Below, piece by piece: positions 32,950-46,735 of a stretch of DNA of 64,000 nt. The DNA is from Epichloe hybrida (lineage: Eukaryota; Ascomycota; Sordariomycetes; Hypocreales; Clavicipitaceae), in contig JAFEKR010000021.1 in the NCBI GenBank assembly GCA_019022495.1, positions 124,001 through 188,000 of the forward strand, read 5' to 3'. The notes beneath the pieces were generated by a model, which saw nothing but the letters and a program-made list of their open reading frames with translations, was not told the DNA's origin and did not search any database. Position 1 is the first letter of the stretch; every line of letters begins with the position of its first letter. The translations under genes were made by a program, and so were the position numbers.

Positions 32950-35900
32950 TATAAACATTCCTCTACTACTAATAATATTATATAATGTTAGGGGAATAAC
33001 TTTCTCTAGTTATCCTAGAGATAGACTAGCCTAAGACTATATAGATTACTATTTAGCTATAGTAACTATAACTTGAATCCCTAAATATACTAAAACCCTA
33101 GTATATTATAACTTTACTTAAGGCCTAAGAGGAAAAGCTATAACTTAGTATAAAGACCTAGATAATAAAGAATAAAAATAGAGTGTCCTTAAAGATAAGT
33201 TTGTAAAGAAATTCAAGAAACCTAATCTACTTATAGAAGTAGCTACTTAATAAGAAGCATATTATTTTACTAGAGAAACTAAAGAGATATTAAATACTTA
33301 TATTTAAAGAGCGAAATATTTAGTATTAAAGGTAAGGGTAAACATAAGATAAGTCCTTTTTACTAACTTTATAATATATATAGCGGATAGAGAATTAGAT
33401 TATTACCTATAGGAAAGAGTGTTAGATTGTTTGTTTATAATAGATAAATAGGCTCACGGAATGGCTTTAAAAGATCTTATAATATTAGATCTTAAAGTTA
33501 TTCTATATGACTACTACTTATCTACTTCTAAGAAACTCCTATAATTTAGTGAAGATCCTAGAATAGTAAATTATTTAGACCTAGTTTATATATAGATAGA
33601 AGAATAAGCTAGGAGAGATAAGTTAGCTACTAAAGCCTAAATAAAAAGAGATAAACAGATAGTAAAGCTTGTTTACTAGCTTAAAGTATTCTAAGCTTAA
33701 TCTATAGGAGAATTGTCTAGGCTATATAGGTAATTAGGATAGGGAAGGTATATAACCACTAATTCTCCCTAGTTCCCTAGGAAATCCGTAATAATAATAA
33801 CTAAGTTAGGATAGGGAGATATGTAGTGTAATCTAGATTTCTTCTAGTATTTCTTATGTAGAGAATAGGGATACATAGGGTATAACTATTTATGAAGAGA
33901 TATATGCCCCCTAGATAAGTTTAAGAAATATTAAGTATATTAAAGCACTAAAGGTTTATAGATAAGGAGAGAGTAATAATAGGAGTTAGATAATTTAAAC
34001 TAGTCTAACTTTATTAGAGGTTTAGAAAGAGAGATAATCCTACTACTAGGTTTTATTTTAACTTAGGGATTTTTATTACTTAATACTTCTATACTAAACT
34101 ATAGACCCCTAAGTTATATCTAAGAGGAGAATAAGGTAGATTTTACCTATACTATAACTCCTACTAAGGTAAAAGGGAAATCTATAGAACCCGTATAGAC
34201 ATAAGGACTAGCTAGAAAGATTATAAAATAAGCTAATAAGCCTAGTATTATTTTAGATAAATATGCTTAATAAAGAGTTAAGGAGATCTTAGATAAGGAA
34301 AATGCTAGTTAAACTTAGATTTAGCTATCTTTAGATATAATAGGTCTAGTCTAAGAAATAACTCCAGAGGAATTTAAGAGATTATTACTTACTCTAAGAC
34401 CTTACTTAGATAGAATTATAGGTCCTTCCTAGGCCCTAATGGTTTTAAATTCGCCTGGAGATACACTAATAAGAGATATAAGGATTAGAGAAAATCCCCC
34501 CTAGAAACAAAGACTAGAATTAGAGAAGATTTAGGTAACTAAAGAGTATTACATTCCTCTATTTAATCTAGGATAATACCTTAGGAATATAATAGTTTCT
34601 ATAAGTATTCTCTAGCTACTTTAACTTACTCTAATTATTTAATAATAGTTAAGCTATCTTATATAGTATTAGAAAAAGATAAAGAGTAAGGGGGCAAAGT
34701 TTATAATTACAAATCTAATTAAACTATTTAAAGAAGTAATCTAGCTAACTTTCTAGTCTAATGTAATAATTAGGTTAGTAAACGTAATTATTACTTAGAA
34801 TAACGTCGTAAAACCTAATAAAGTTATAGCAATAATATTAGGATATATTATAATATATATTAAGGGACACTAATATAACTTAGTCTTAATTAATAAAGGG
34901 TCTAGTATAAAACTAGTAAGTAAAAGCTACCTAGCATAATATAGATTTCTAGTAGTTTAACTCCGTAAGAGAAGGTATATTTAAATAGTAAATAATACTA
35001 AATATCTAATTACCTTATACTCCTATCTATAGGTAGTTATAGGAGGAATCCTAGCTCTAGTAAAGTTTTATATTATACTAGTTTAGTAGGACTAGGATAT
35101 ATTATTAGGTAAAGTCTAGCTAAGGAGAATAGAAGCTATGGAATATTATGCTAATGATAAGTTAGTTATTAAGGGAATAAATAAAGTCTCTTAGACTCTA
35201 CTAATCTACCTATACCTAGACTTATTTTATAGGCCTAATAAATAAGGCTAAATTCCTAAGAGAACTAGACCTAAGGAATATATAAAGTTTGTGGAAGATA
35301 ATTAAGAGATTCTAGAAGAAGTTAAGGAAATCTTAAGGGGAATAAATATATAAATCTATAAATAAATAAATAAGTTAGACTTAAAAAAATAAGGACCGCG
35401 GATAATATTGCTAGTAATTATTCGTAGGGGTTAATAATTAATCTAATACTACTAGTTAAGGATAGGAGAATAAGCTTTAAATAGAAAACAACTAAGAATC
35501 AGATATAATATATATATTAGGAGAACGGATTATTAGAAGATTATATTACTAAAACTAGAAATAAAGAAGTATTAGCTTAGATAAAGAAAGAAGAATAGGA
35601 AGTATTTGTAAATAGTAAGAAAACAGAAATTAAAATAGAAAGAATAATTATAAGTATTACTAAGTTAGATAATCTGGAAGAGAATAGTATAATACTTAGA
35701 ATAAAGGACTAAACTATATTAGGGTAATGCGAATTAACTTTAATTAATAGCGCTATAGTCCTATAAAAACTAATTTAAACTTTTAGAATAAATAGCTTTA
35801 CTAATAAGATTACTAATAAGATAGAAATAAAACTACTTACCTCCTACTCCTCTAAACTAATACCTATAGGATAAATACCTAAGAAATAGAGAATTACCTA

Positions 35901-38900
35901 GAGTTAACTTAAATAAAGGGAGAAGGCCTAGAAAAGAGAGTAGAGTAAAAATACTACTTATAGTATTATAAAGCTTAAATAGCTAAACTAAATAAAGGAA
36001 GAACTTAAAGAGAATAAAACAACCTCTAACCTAATAGAAGATAAGGAAATAGAACTATTAGACCTCCTAGAAATACTTATAGGATTAGCTTAACTACCCT
36101 AGTAAGATAAGTATAATCTAGATACTAATAGACACTAGAGAGACCTAATTTATATAGGAAAATAGAAAATTAAGGGGTTTACCTAGGGAAATAAAAAACC
36201 CTATATAAATAGCTAGATTAAAGTTTTACCTTAGAAAATATTAGATAGGTTGCCATATTCTAAGGACTTAGCTATGGAGTAAGTAGCTAAATACGCCCTA
36301 GACACGCTAGGACACGCGCATATATTAATTTATATATAAAGTTAGAAAATCAAGGGGTTCCCCTTAGAAATTAGAAATCCTTATATAAATAAGAAGTAGT
36401 AAGGCTTAGTAAAGAAAACTAGCGCTAGTAGGCGTTATATTATAAACTTAGCTAATTTAGCTTTACTAGAAAAGTGTGCACTAGGTATATAAAACACGGC
36501 GAGACAGACTAGTGAGTTAATTTATATAGGAAATTAGGAAATTAAGGGCTACCCCTTAAGATTCTAAAATCTCTATATAAATTATCTATTATCCGCCTTA
36601 CCCCCTAAAACTATTATTTTATAGTTTAAGAATTTATATATAACACTAGGAAGCTATGTAAGAGATAATAACTAGAGAATAATAATTATGTAATTATATT
36701 ACACTTTTAAAGACTGCTTTATTTTAAAGCTTAAAGATATATATATTACTAATCTTATTTAGTATTATATTAACCTAATCTTAGGAGCAAAGCCTAGTAA
36801 ACGTAAATAATACAAGTATTCCACCGCTTATTAAGGTTTCTTAAAATAGGTTTTCCTAGTAATAGAGAGGGTAGGAATTATTATCTGTAGTAACTCTAAA
36901 TAGGTTATACTAATAATTTTCGCTCCGAAACCTAGATAAAAGGTTTTCTAAGTAGTTTACAACTATAGAGACGTGAATAGTAAAATAATTAAACTAGGTT
37001 ATCTATATCATAACATAGAGGCTAATCTAGATTTAATTTATTATAGTTGCTCTTAGATTTTATTATAAACTAATGCTTTAAACGGATTTTAGGCTATTAG
37101 TATTTATTCACCTAATAAACACAAATCAGCTTTCACTAGGCTAAACGGAATGTATTATTATAATAATATAGCATAAGAATTAAAGGGCTTACTAGCAACT
37201 TATACTAGATTTAGAGACCTAACTTTTGGACACCTCTTTTTCTAGGATAGTACTAAGAGCAAATTAATTCTAGGATATATAGAAGATTTACACACTTTCT
37301 TTTCTATTTATATTAATAATTATTACTTAGGCTTAGAAATATAGGAAGATTATTTTAATTTCCTCTAGAAAAGGTACTTTCTAAGAGTTACCTAGGCTCT
37401 AATTAGGTTAAGTAAATATAAAACTACCTTATTTACTTCTAAAGTTAAATATATTAGATATTCCTTAAAAGATAGAAAGATATAACTAGCTTAAAAATAT
37501 TATAACTAATTTGCTATCCTAGCTAAATAATTCAAAGACTAACTACCCTAATTCTAGGATAAAGTACTTATACTTATTTACCTAACTCTATTCCTATAAA
37601 AATTTATACTAGGAAAATCTAACTTAGTAGTTACTATTAAGAAAGCTTTCTTTTATAAAAAACTAAAAATAATAAAGATAGGAAAACCCTTTATCTAGAG
37701 AGAAGAGATATTAAGAGAAAAACCTAAGTAAACACTAGAAGCTTAATAAGTAATATAGAAAATATATAAAAGTATCTAAGAGAATGCTATATTTAGCGCT
37801 AGACTAGGATTATAGTTTTATATAGCTATAGATATGTTAGATACTAGAATAGGAGGAGTGTTATTTTAGATAGAAGATATAGAACTAGGAACTAGTATTA
37901 TAGATATAAACTTTCTAAAAGTACGAATTATTATATAGATATTATATTAGCTAGGAGATGCTAAGAAATAATACTTTATACTAGAAAAAGAGATACTTAT
38001 GATTATAGTAGGACTAAAAGAAATAAGATGGTTGCTTAACTATTTACTATACCTATTAAAAGTCTATATAGATTATAAGGGTATTATTAATTTAATAGCA
38101 AATATATCTAAAGTCTATAGGAAGGTAGCCTACTAGGTGAATATACTTTAAGAATTAAATATGAAATATATTTATTACTTAAACACTATAAAGATTATAA
38201 AGATTATGGATAGAATGTTATAGATGCTAGATTATCTAAGATTAGATTTAATCTTAGTGGATAGAAGAATAGGAGTTAATGTTATACTAGCTGTAGGAGA
38301 CTAACTAATCTTAGTTTTAATAAATATAACTTTAATTCTACTAGAGGGTAGGAGTTTAGATAAAGATATAATAGAGAAGCTATACTAAGGACTTCTTAAA
38401 TAGTTTAAGTTAATATAGTATAGAGAAATCCTATTAGCTATGGTTTTTAGACACTAAACTATTCTAAATAAATAATATAAACTTATTTAGTATTAATCCT
38501 TAAAGTATTAAATTTTTAATCAGACTCTATATTATTTAGAATTTAATAAATTATTAGTGAATGCGTATTATCTGCTAGAGTACCTAAGAAGTTATAAGAA
38601 GCTTATAACACTAGAGGGTATTTTAGGATAGTAATTATAATATATAAACTTTATAGGAAGTATTTTTAGCTAGACTAAAGCAAAGATATAGAATTATATT
38701 ATTACTTATACCTAGTATATTAATAAACTAGAATATAAGTTCCTTAGATAGATCCTAAGACTATTATAGTGTTAGAACTATAGGGATTAGTTATAATAGA
38801 CTATTTAGGTCTAATAATACTAAGGGCGAAGAATAAAGACATATATATGTTAATTACTATAGACTATATAATAAGATTTATATTAGGATAATCCTATAGA

Positions 38901-39589
38901 GAGGCTATAGGAGATTCTATTATATAAGCTTAGGATAAGAGTTAGAGCCTAATATTTAGATAGCTAAGAAGAATCTATTATAATAATAGCTTATACTTTA
39001 AGAACCTAATATTTTAAGTAGCCTTAGAGAAATATAAAACTATGGTAATATATAGACTAGTTTCACACCTATCTTTAATAGGATTAGCTAAATAGAATAT
39101 AAGACTTATTAAAGGATAGCTAATAAAATAGGCTATAGAGAGAGATAGAATTTCTCTAGACTCCTAGAACTAAGCTATCCTAAGTATTATAATGGTTATT
39201 AATAATTAGTATATGTTAAGTATTAGGATAAGTCTAGTAATGTTAATAATTAGATTCAAACTATTCGCAAAATATTCAGGAGTGGAAGAACTTAAAATCT
39301 TAGAATTAGAAAATCTGGAAATAAATGATTTAGAACTACTTTAAGAAACTAATCTATGGAACCTGGATTTGTAAGAGGAGCGGAGAGAGTTAGTTTAGAT
39401 ATAGAAAGTGAATAATTAGGATAATACTATAAAACCTAGATAAAGCTTTAAGGTAGGAAATCTTATATAGGAAAAGATAGATAAAGAGAATAAGTTAAAA
39501 GGGAAGTTTTATAAGACCTAGGGAAAGCTATTAAAGGTTATCTAAAAGGTGTCTTTAGTAATATATAAGATTAAACTATTAGAAGGTAG
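32950..39589 (+). pseudogene. RIP-destroyed Gypsy gag-pol remains
   Basis: Recognisable only as stop-ridden plus-strand similarity. A gag-like stretch lies at about 33100-33400, a possible zinc-knuckle region near 33850, and protease-like residues near 34900. Reverse transcriptase lies about 36750-37500; RNase H about 37780-38250, with a CIDASD-like start changed at several residues and a KEI..EIRWLL block. An integrase-like stretch lies at about 38690-39100. The last part of pol is cut by the nested element at 39590 and resumes after 46413. No frame exceeds about 90 codons, so no protein can be made. Confidence 0.75.
39585..39589. repeat. Target-site duplication of the nested element, left copy
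   Basis: GGTAG here and at 46409-46413, a perfect 5-bp duplication. Confidence 0.95.
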
Positions 39590-39847
39590 TGTTAATTCCT
39601 TCGGATCTTCATCGGTTCAATCGTGGCCAAAGACCGGACCAATTGTGGGTCTGGCGCAATGCACGCGATATGATTAGCTGCATCAATTCGCCACCCCCTT
39701 TTGTGCCCCACATACGGATTTCGCCTACTTTTCTAGCATCTAGACTTTCTCTCTCTTCTCCCTCTTTCCTAGCTAGCTAACTATCTATTATTAACTTCAA
39801 ATTTATACGGGATTTATTACCTGCGCAAGACCTTGGTGCATCCAACA
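39590..39847 (+). repeat. Left LTR of the nested Copia-type element
   Basis: 258 bp from TGTTAATTCC to ATCCAACA. The right copy has the same length. I count 19 differences, all transitions. It is far richer in G/C than the interior around it. Confidence 0.95.
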
Positions 39848-40559
39848 CTAATTAGTGGTTAACTTTATAACCATAGATAAGCTAGGTATTATAAGAAAAG
39901 ACATTTCTATAGACGCTACTACCACTACCCCTTGTTATGCTATAATAGTTATTATAGTAGAGAGGCACGACTGCATAAGTGTGCTAAAGGAAGAGACTAG
40001 AATCCTAGTTACGGGCTTGTTAGGCTTCCAAGGAATCAATCTATTAACCCTTAGGCTTAGGGATATAACTTCATTATATTTATCTAGGATATTATTATTA
40101 ATTATCGATTTTATTGTCCATCATAAGAAAACTAACTAACTAACTAAATCTATTGCCACGAGGCATTTATTTCAAACCCAACGTTAAATAACCTTAGCTA
40201 AGCTAGCTAACACATCTATAACTTCTCTATAAATATTCCCTTTATCTAACAGACCTTCAATCTGTTTATACAAGCATCTACGGCTTGTTTTTTACCCCCT
40301 TTATTATTAGTGCTATTTGCCCTGTGCTTGTTAGCAAAAGAGAGAGATTACCTCCTTCCTTTCTTTTTATAAAAAACAGGAAGTAGTAATTCCTGTTATT
40401 CCCTTATTACTTTTCCTATTATTTTCTAGTTACTTTTAGAACTTCTATTGCTTTCTTTATCTCTAGTAATTTATTCTTATTGCTTTGTTCTTATCGCTGC
40501 TTTTACTACTTCCGCTGCTTTTTCTTTTGTTTTTCCTATTTTTATAATCTTCTAATTTC

Positions 40560-43500
40560 ATTAGAGCAACAACGCTCCTAAAATATAAAAGAAGAACCTT
40601 ATAATAGTAATAGGCAAACACAGGAGCTTAATTAGTAGTAAAACTAATAAATTAGTAATATTCCTTTTATAGTTAAAAATAGCAAAGGAATCTAGACCTT
40701 CTATAAGAGGAAGGGCTACTAGTAATAGCAAGGCTCTAATTATTACCCCTAAGAGACGTTAAAGGCATGAATTACCCTTATGCCTTTAATAGCTTACTTA
40801 CGAATTCTTATATAACTAGAAAGAATCTGTTAAGCTAGATCCAGAGACTACTACGTAGCTTAAGCTTAATAACTAGATTATAAGATTTATTAACCTTAGT
40901 AAATATTAAGGATAGAGAGATAATAACCTATAGGAATCATTCTAAGAAGACTTTAAAGGCTAGTCTAAAGACACCTTTAAAAGGGCATCTAAGGATATTA
41001 TTAGAGAATTACGTAATTCTTTATAAGATTACGGCGTCCTTATTAGGTAAGGCCTAGGATATTTAATCCTAGTATTGCTTAAGGAAGTGCTTTATTAAAC
41101 CTTAATACCCCTTTAGTTATAGGAAAGATTATAAGAATAACTATAATTTTCTAAACCCCTAGAGCCTTAATATTAATAGCCCTAACAACCTACCCTAGAA
41201 ATTAACCTTCCCTAACCCTAGAGATTACTTAAACCCTCACAAAAACCCCTACGATAATTCCTATTATATTAATAGCTTTATCCGGATAATTATTATTAAG
41301 AACAACTAGTGAACTGTTATTTATAATAAATTATGCCTTTATAGTAATTCCCCTCTAAAGATTAGATTATAAAGAAGATCTTAGAGCTTATAAAGATATA
41401 TAAGGATAGCGACTACTATAGTAGAAAGCTATATAACTTCTTAACACTAAAGATTACGCTCTTTAAAAATAAGTATAATAGAATTAACCTTCCTTAAACG
41501 CATTATTAGAAGGCTTTCCCTATTATATTAATAAGTAATGCTAAGTAATACTACCTTAATTACCTCTTTAGAAATAACTATTCCTATAAAGAGATAATTA
41601 CTTGTATCTATTAACACTTTAAGACAGAAAGTAACTAGTAATTCTATTACTATAAATAGAGTAGTATAACGCTAAAGAGCATAATTAAAAGGAACCCTAA
41701 TAAAAGCAAGCTTAAGTACCTTAAGATTATATTATTAACCCTTAAGAAGATCCATAGAGGCCTATACCTTACTAAGATAGTAGATACTAAACTATATAAG
41801 TAAGCCTTAAACGCTATAGCTAGTGTGCCTAAATATTAGATAGTAAAATACATGCACTCTATAGGCTTCGAGAGTCTTACTAGAGACCTTTGTAAGGTAA
41901 TTACTATTATAGAATTAAATAAGAAGTCCTCCTAATACCTTTAGTACTAATAAGGAGACCCTCTAGAGGCTATATTTACTAATTGTTAGTATAGATAGTA
42001 ATTATCCCCCCGTAGCGGAGGAAGCTATTACGGGTGAAGTCCTAGGCTAAGCACTAAGCGCTGCTTTATATACAGTAAGAGTAGCTACTAGTCTTTTAAT
42101 TACTTTACTAAAGAATATTAAAAGGAAAAGGACTACTAGTAGGCTAGTAAAACATATTATACACCCCCTTTAGAGAAGAGATTCTAGGTATTTCTTACCT
42201 CCTATAAAGGGCAGGATAATAATAAGCCTAATAAAGGCTTAGGTTAGAATTAGGAATTATATCTTTTAGCCTGCACGGAAGCTAAAGATAATAATAATAA
42301 TGTAGAGGAGCTACTATTAATAGCATACCTAAGTATTATATAATTCTTCTGCTCTAGATTATAGACTAACTATAACACCGCTAATATTAATATTCTTGCG
42401 ACCCTAAATAATTAAGCCTTCTAATATATATTCCTTAGGTAGGAGCTCTATAAGCTATAAGAGTGTGATAAAGGCTTAATTTACTATATCTCTAAAGAAC
42501 GCTATTCTAAAGAGGTCTTTAGAGGGATTATGCCTAATACTAGCGCTATAGGAAAGTTAACTATAGGAGAGGTATAAGTAAAGGCTCTGTTAAGATTAAT
42601 ACCTTTATTAAAGGTAACCCCTTATAAACCCTAAATTATTATATTTAGCGCTAGATTAGTAGTTATAAGAGGAATCCTTTATATGCTTACGGAACTTAGA
42701 GAGCTTAAATTCTATGTTCTTAATATAGCTACCCCTTTTCTCTTCTTAATTACTAATATAGATAAGATATAAGTTAAGATTAATAACCTTACTAATATGC
42801 TTATCTAAGGTAATAAGACTATACCTATTATATGACAATAGGGATATCCTTAGTAGTTACTAGAAGTAAAGGAAATAGTTACCTTCTACCTTTTAGAAGG
42901 AGATATCTATTAATTATATTATTAACTTAGTTATCCTTCTGTTTAATAACTCGCAAAGATCCTTTACTAAGCTAGTCATAAAGTTAAGCGCTAGGTAATT
43001 AAGGAATTGACTAAAGTTTACTACTATTACTAGATATATAGAAAGGCCCCTAGTTAATTTAAGTTTATAATCAAAGATGACCACGAATTTAACTACAAGA
43101 TCATTGTTAATATCATGCAAATCAATAGCTAACTAGTGCTTTACATTATTGATTTAGTAATATTGTTCTAGGTAGCCTAATTCCTTAATCTAAAGAAGTA
43201 AAAGGCTTAAGACATCTAGGATGTAATCCGCGAATGTTAGATTAATACGTATCTCGGACCTCTAGATTAGATTATCCACGATGCTAGTAATAACTTTGCT
43301 TCCGCTAAGTTTAGATATTATGCTTAATTAATATTAATTAAAACTAGTAAGATACTAATTAAAGCTTATAATAGCATTAGAAAGGTTAAGAGATACTATA
43401 GACCTCTACGCCGAGCCTATAATATTATTATAGACTTAATTAGAATAAATCTCACGCTAGAGCAATGCCTCTAAATAGCTATTAAGGCTATTAATAACTT

Positions 43501-45960
43501 TACAGGCCTAAATAGTATTATCCTAACTATACTAGTCTTTAGAGGCTACCTATAGATAATAGATAAGTTACTACTGAGCGTCCCTATTATTTAATATGCT
43601 AAGGTAATTCGTAAGGTAATAAATAAAGTCTAATATCTTCTAGCTTTATAGTAAGTCTGTAATACCCTTAGAGCCTGGAATAGCCCTAATATAGCGCTTA
43701 TATATTAGCTGCCCCTATAGGCTAATATATATGTGTGGAGAGAGAAAGGTGGCTAGCATAGCCTATATAAGCTGCTTACTACTAATAGAGAGACCTATAC
43801 TATTAATATACCCTATGGCCTAGTAAAGTTTTGCTCTATAGTAGTGAAGCCCTATTATAAAGACCTGTGTATTACGGAGGGACTGGAGTAGTAGGAGATA
43901 AAGCCTTGCGACACACTAGAGTAGTAGGAGATAAAGCCCTGTGACATGCTAGAGCAGTAGGAGATAAAGCCTAGTAATGTAGAGGAAGAAGTAACTATAT
44001 AACTAACTACTGCCAATGAAAGAGATTCTCTAATAGAAGATAGTGAAGAGTAGTAAACACTAGCTAAGAGAAAGTAAGGAAGACTAAGAAAGGCCCTTAT
44101 AGTGTAATTTATAAGTGCAGGAGAGTCTAATAAAGAGGCTTATAAAGCCTAAAAGGCCCTAAGGGGAAGCTATTAAGTTAAAGACTTATTACCACGCCCT
44201 AAAGGAATAAAAGTAAGGAAAAGAAGACCTTATAGCCCTAAGAAGGATATTAGCCTAGTCTAGCTTTATATACTTATAAACAAAGATTAAGAGGAGGCCT
44301 TTATTTAAGAGATTATAACTAGAGGGATACTAAGTATAGCATTCCTTATAGTAAAGGAAAAGGCTAATTAAAACCTTACCCTTTAGCTCTGCTAAGAAGG
44401 AAGGATTATAACCCTAGGAAAACCCTTTAAGTAGTCTAATTAAGCTGAGATTAACGCTCTGTAAGCTTATGATGTGTTTAAATTCGTTAAGTTTAACCTA
44501 GTGAAGCACGGAGGTTATAGAATATTTAATTCTTGTATAGTTAGAGAGATTAAAGGCAAAGGAACGGATTTACTATATAAGAAATCTTATCTTATTATAT
44601 AAGGCTATAATAACAAAGGGAAGGAATTCATCCTAACATAATTGCTAACAATACAACAAGCAAGCCAACGACTTATCGTAGCTATCGCTCTATTATTAAG
44701 AAAAAGAGGCATTTACCTTTGGATTCGCGATATTACGCAAGCTTACACTTAATTACACATAATGCTAACAAGGCTGATTATTATAAGACTGCTAAAGCAA
44801 ATTACATATCTCTTTCTAGAAGGGACTGTAATTAAATTAATTAAACCTCTTTACAGGATTATAGAGGCTAGAACCCACTAGTAGGCAATGTACTTCTGTT
44901 ACTATAGGGATAACCTTAATATAACAACTTTAACCTACAATCCCTGCTTATTAATTACAGCCCCAAATAATAAGAATCTCTTTAGTATTATTAGAATGTA
45001 AACCAATAATACATTAGGCCTAAGCAACAATAACTTCTTCTGAAAAGAAGAGAAAGAGCTCTAGAAGGCTAATTTTATAGCTAAAGAAAAGCAATAATTA
45101 ACCGCTAAGAACCCCCTTATCTTTAATAGCTGTATCTTAACCTAGAACACTAATAATTTGCTAATCTTAACCTAGAAAGGTTAGAGTTAGAAGATTAAGG
45201 AAGTTAATCCTTAATCCTTAATAGTAAAGTAAGATTACATAGAGTAATAAGCGTGAGGAAGCTATATTATAACTATATGTTAACTAGAGGCTTTGTATGA
45301 CCTTTTAATTATAGCTTAATACTAAGAACCCTCTAGGGAAGATATTATATGCCTTAATAAATACCTTAAATAGTAGATTAAGAATTAATAACGTAGACTA
45401 TAATATATTCCTTTAGTTCTTAAAGAGGCAAAGCTCTTTGTGTTTGTAAATAGATTGCTTACTAATAACAAGGATTTGAGCTTATAGATTGGATATGTGA
45501 TTGTGATTGGTAATGAGATGATGCAAGACAATAATACCTTTATTATAAAAGGTAATATTATTATGTATAGCTTAATAAAGAGTAAGAGAGTTACTTATAG
45601 CGTGCTTACCTTTAAGTTATATAGCATGGTTTAAGGCGTAGATATTACCTACGTAATTTCCACGACTTTATATTAGATTACGGATTGATTAAAGATGCCT
45701 TAAATTCCTATGATTCTCTGTACTAATTCTTTTTTGTTATATAAATGTCTTGTGAAGCTAGGAACTACAAAGGAGAAGAGACTAATAATTAATATTATAG
45801 CTCTTTATTAATTATATAAAAGGTATGAGATTTATGAAGTTAGGTGGATTAATAGTAATGATAATCTGGCAGATATGATAACAAAAGCATTGCTAAATTT
45901 ATTACTTTTCTCTTTAATTAATTCGAATGAATTAACGATTTGTGTTAAAGGATAGGTGAA
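40560..45960 (+). pseudogene. RIP-destroyed Copia gag-pol remains
   Basis: Stop-ridden plus-strand similarity in Copia order. A gag-like and zinc-knuckle-like part lies at about 41300-42100 (Cys-rich near 42030-42070). Integrase lies about 42870-43800, and a Glu/Lys-rich linker with a 33-bp tandem repeat about 43880-43978. Reverse transcriptase lies about 44480-45060 (residues like WIRDITQAYT and YLFLEGT). RNase H and the pol C-terminus lie about 45480-45960, with a tail resembling RWINSNDNLADMITKAL, the usual Copia end. No complete frame survives. Confidence 0.75.
43882..43978 (+). repeat. 33-bp tandem repeat inside Copia pol remains
   Basis: Three imperfect units around GGAGTAGTAGGAGATAAAGC (43882-43914, 43915-43947, 43948-43978). 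The unit length is a multiple of three, so it once encoded an 11-residue repeat. Confidence 0.8.
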
Positions 45961-46150
45961 GAGACCTGTAATATTAGGAAACGGGAGCTTAGGCAAGGAA
46001 TGATAGATTAATTTAATTAACTGATGCTATAATAGCTAATTAGAGTAGCGGATTCCTATTAAGGGATTTACTTGTGTATACTTTCCTTTGATCTGATTTT
46101 TATTGCGTTTTTAAGCTCTTTAGCCACGAAGGAAAAAGAGAGATTACTAG

Positions 46151-46408
46151 TGTTAATTCCTTCGGATTTTTATTGGTTTAATTGTGGCCAAAGACCGGAC
46201 TAATTGTGGGTCTGGCGTGATGCACGCGATATGATTGGCTGTATTAATTCGCCACCCCCTTTTATGCCTTACATACGGATTTCGCCCACTTTTCTAGCAT
46301 CTAGACTTTCTCTCTCTTCTCCCTCTTTCCTAGCTAGCTAACTATCTATCATCGACTTCAAATTTATACGGGATTTATTACCTGCGCAGGACCTTGGTGC
46401 ATCCAACA
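46151..46408 (+). repeat. Right LTR of the nested Copia-type element
   Basis: 258 bp, same ends and length as 39590-39847. It is followed by the target duplication GGTAG (46409-46413). Confidence 0.95.
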
Positions 46409-46608
46409 GGTAGGATAGTAAGAAAAATCCACCTAGATAACTTAAAACTATATATCCTATAATTAGAGAAACTTTAACTATCTAGATTAAATATATAGGA
46501 TCTAGCGGAATGAGGAACTGAGGATTATATAGATCTAGAGAAGGATAAAGTATTATAATAGAAGTTTTAGGTATTAGGGTTAATACTAATAGAATATCCC
46601 CCCTAGCT

Positions 46609-46735
46609 TGTTAAGTGGGGAAATGGCTTATATAATAAAAGGTAAATTAGGGTGGTAGTAATTATAGGGCGACCGTAGCTAGAGTAAATACTAATCAACC
46701 ATTATCATTACCACTATTATTTTGGTACGACTTCA
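46609..46735 (+). repeat. Right LTR of the Gypsy-type element
   Basis: 127 bp from TGTTAAGTGGGG to GACTTCA, partner of 31041-31167. The host sequence resumes at 46736 with AGTC. Confidence 0.92.

Larger units (their letters stand above)
39590..46408 (+). mobile_element. Copia-type LTR retrotransposon nested in the Gypsy-type element
   Basis: 6.8 kb with 258-bp LTRs (39590-39847 and 46151-46408), TG..CA ends and a perfect 5-bp target-site duplication GGTAG. A purine tract GAAGGAAAAAGAGAG (about 46128-46142) precedes the right LTR. Integrase-like sequence comes before reverse transcriptase, the Copia order. All frames are broken by RIP-type stops. It interrupts the end of the Gypsy pol, so it is the younger insertion. 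Confidence 0.92.
31041..46735 (+). mobile_element. Degenerate Gypsy-type LTR retrotransposon (host of a nested element)
   Basis: Complete in outline: two 127-bp LTRs, a target-site duplication AGTC and an A/T-rich interior of about 8.9 kb once the nested Copia-type element (39590-46408) is set aside. The interior has TAG/TAA stops in all frames at high density, very few CpG, and abundant TpA, as expected after heavy RIP. The plus-strand order gag, protease, reverse transcriptase, RNase H, integrase (Gypsy order, RT before integrase) identifies the type. It inserted into the divergent promoter of dbp6 and gpi3, 237 bp from one ATG and about 250 bp from the other. Confidence 0.9.

Noticed and set aside
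39589..40139. Open frames in and after the Copia LTR
   Set aside because: They lie in LTR or non-coding leader sequence and have no relation to gag or pol.
43882..43978. Possible CRISPR-like array of 33-bp repeats
   Set aside because: Units are contiguous without spacers and lie in frame within Copia pol remains; CRISPR arrays do not occur in fungal nuclear DNA.
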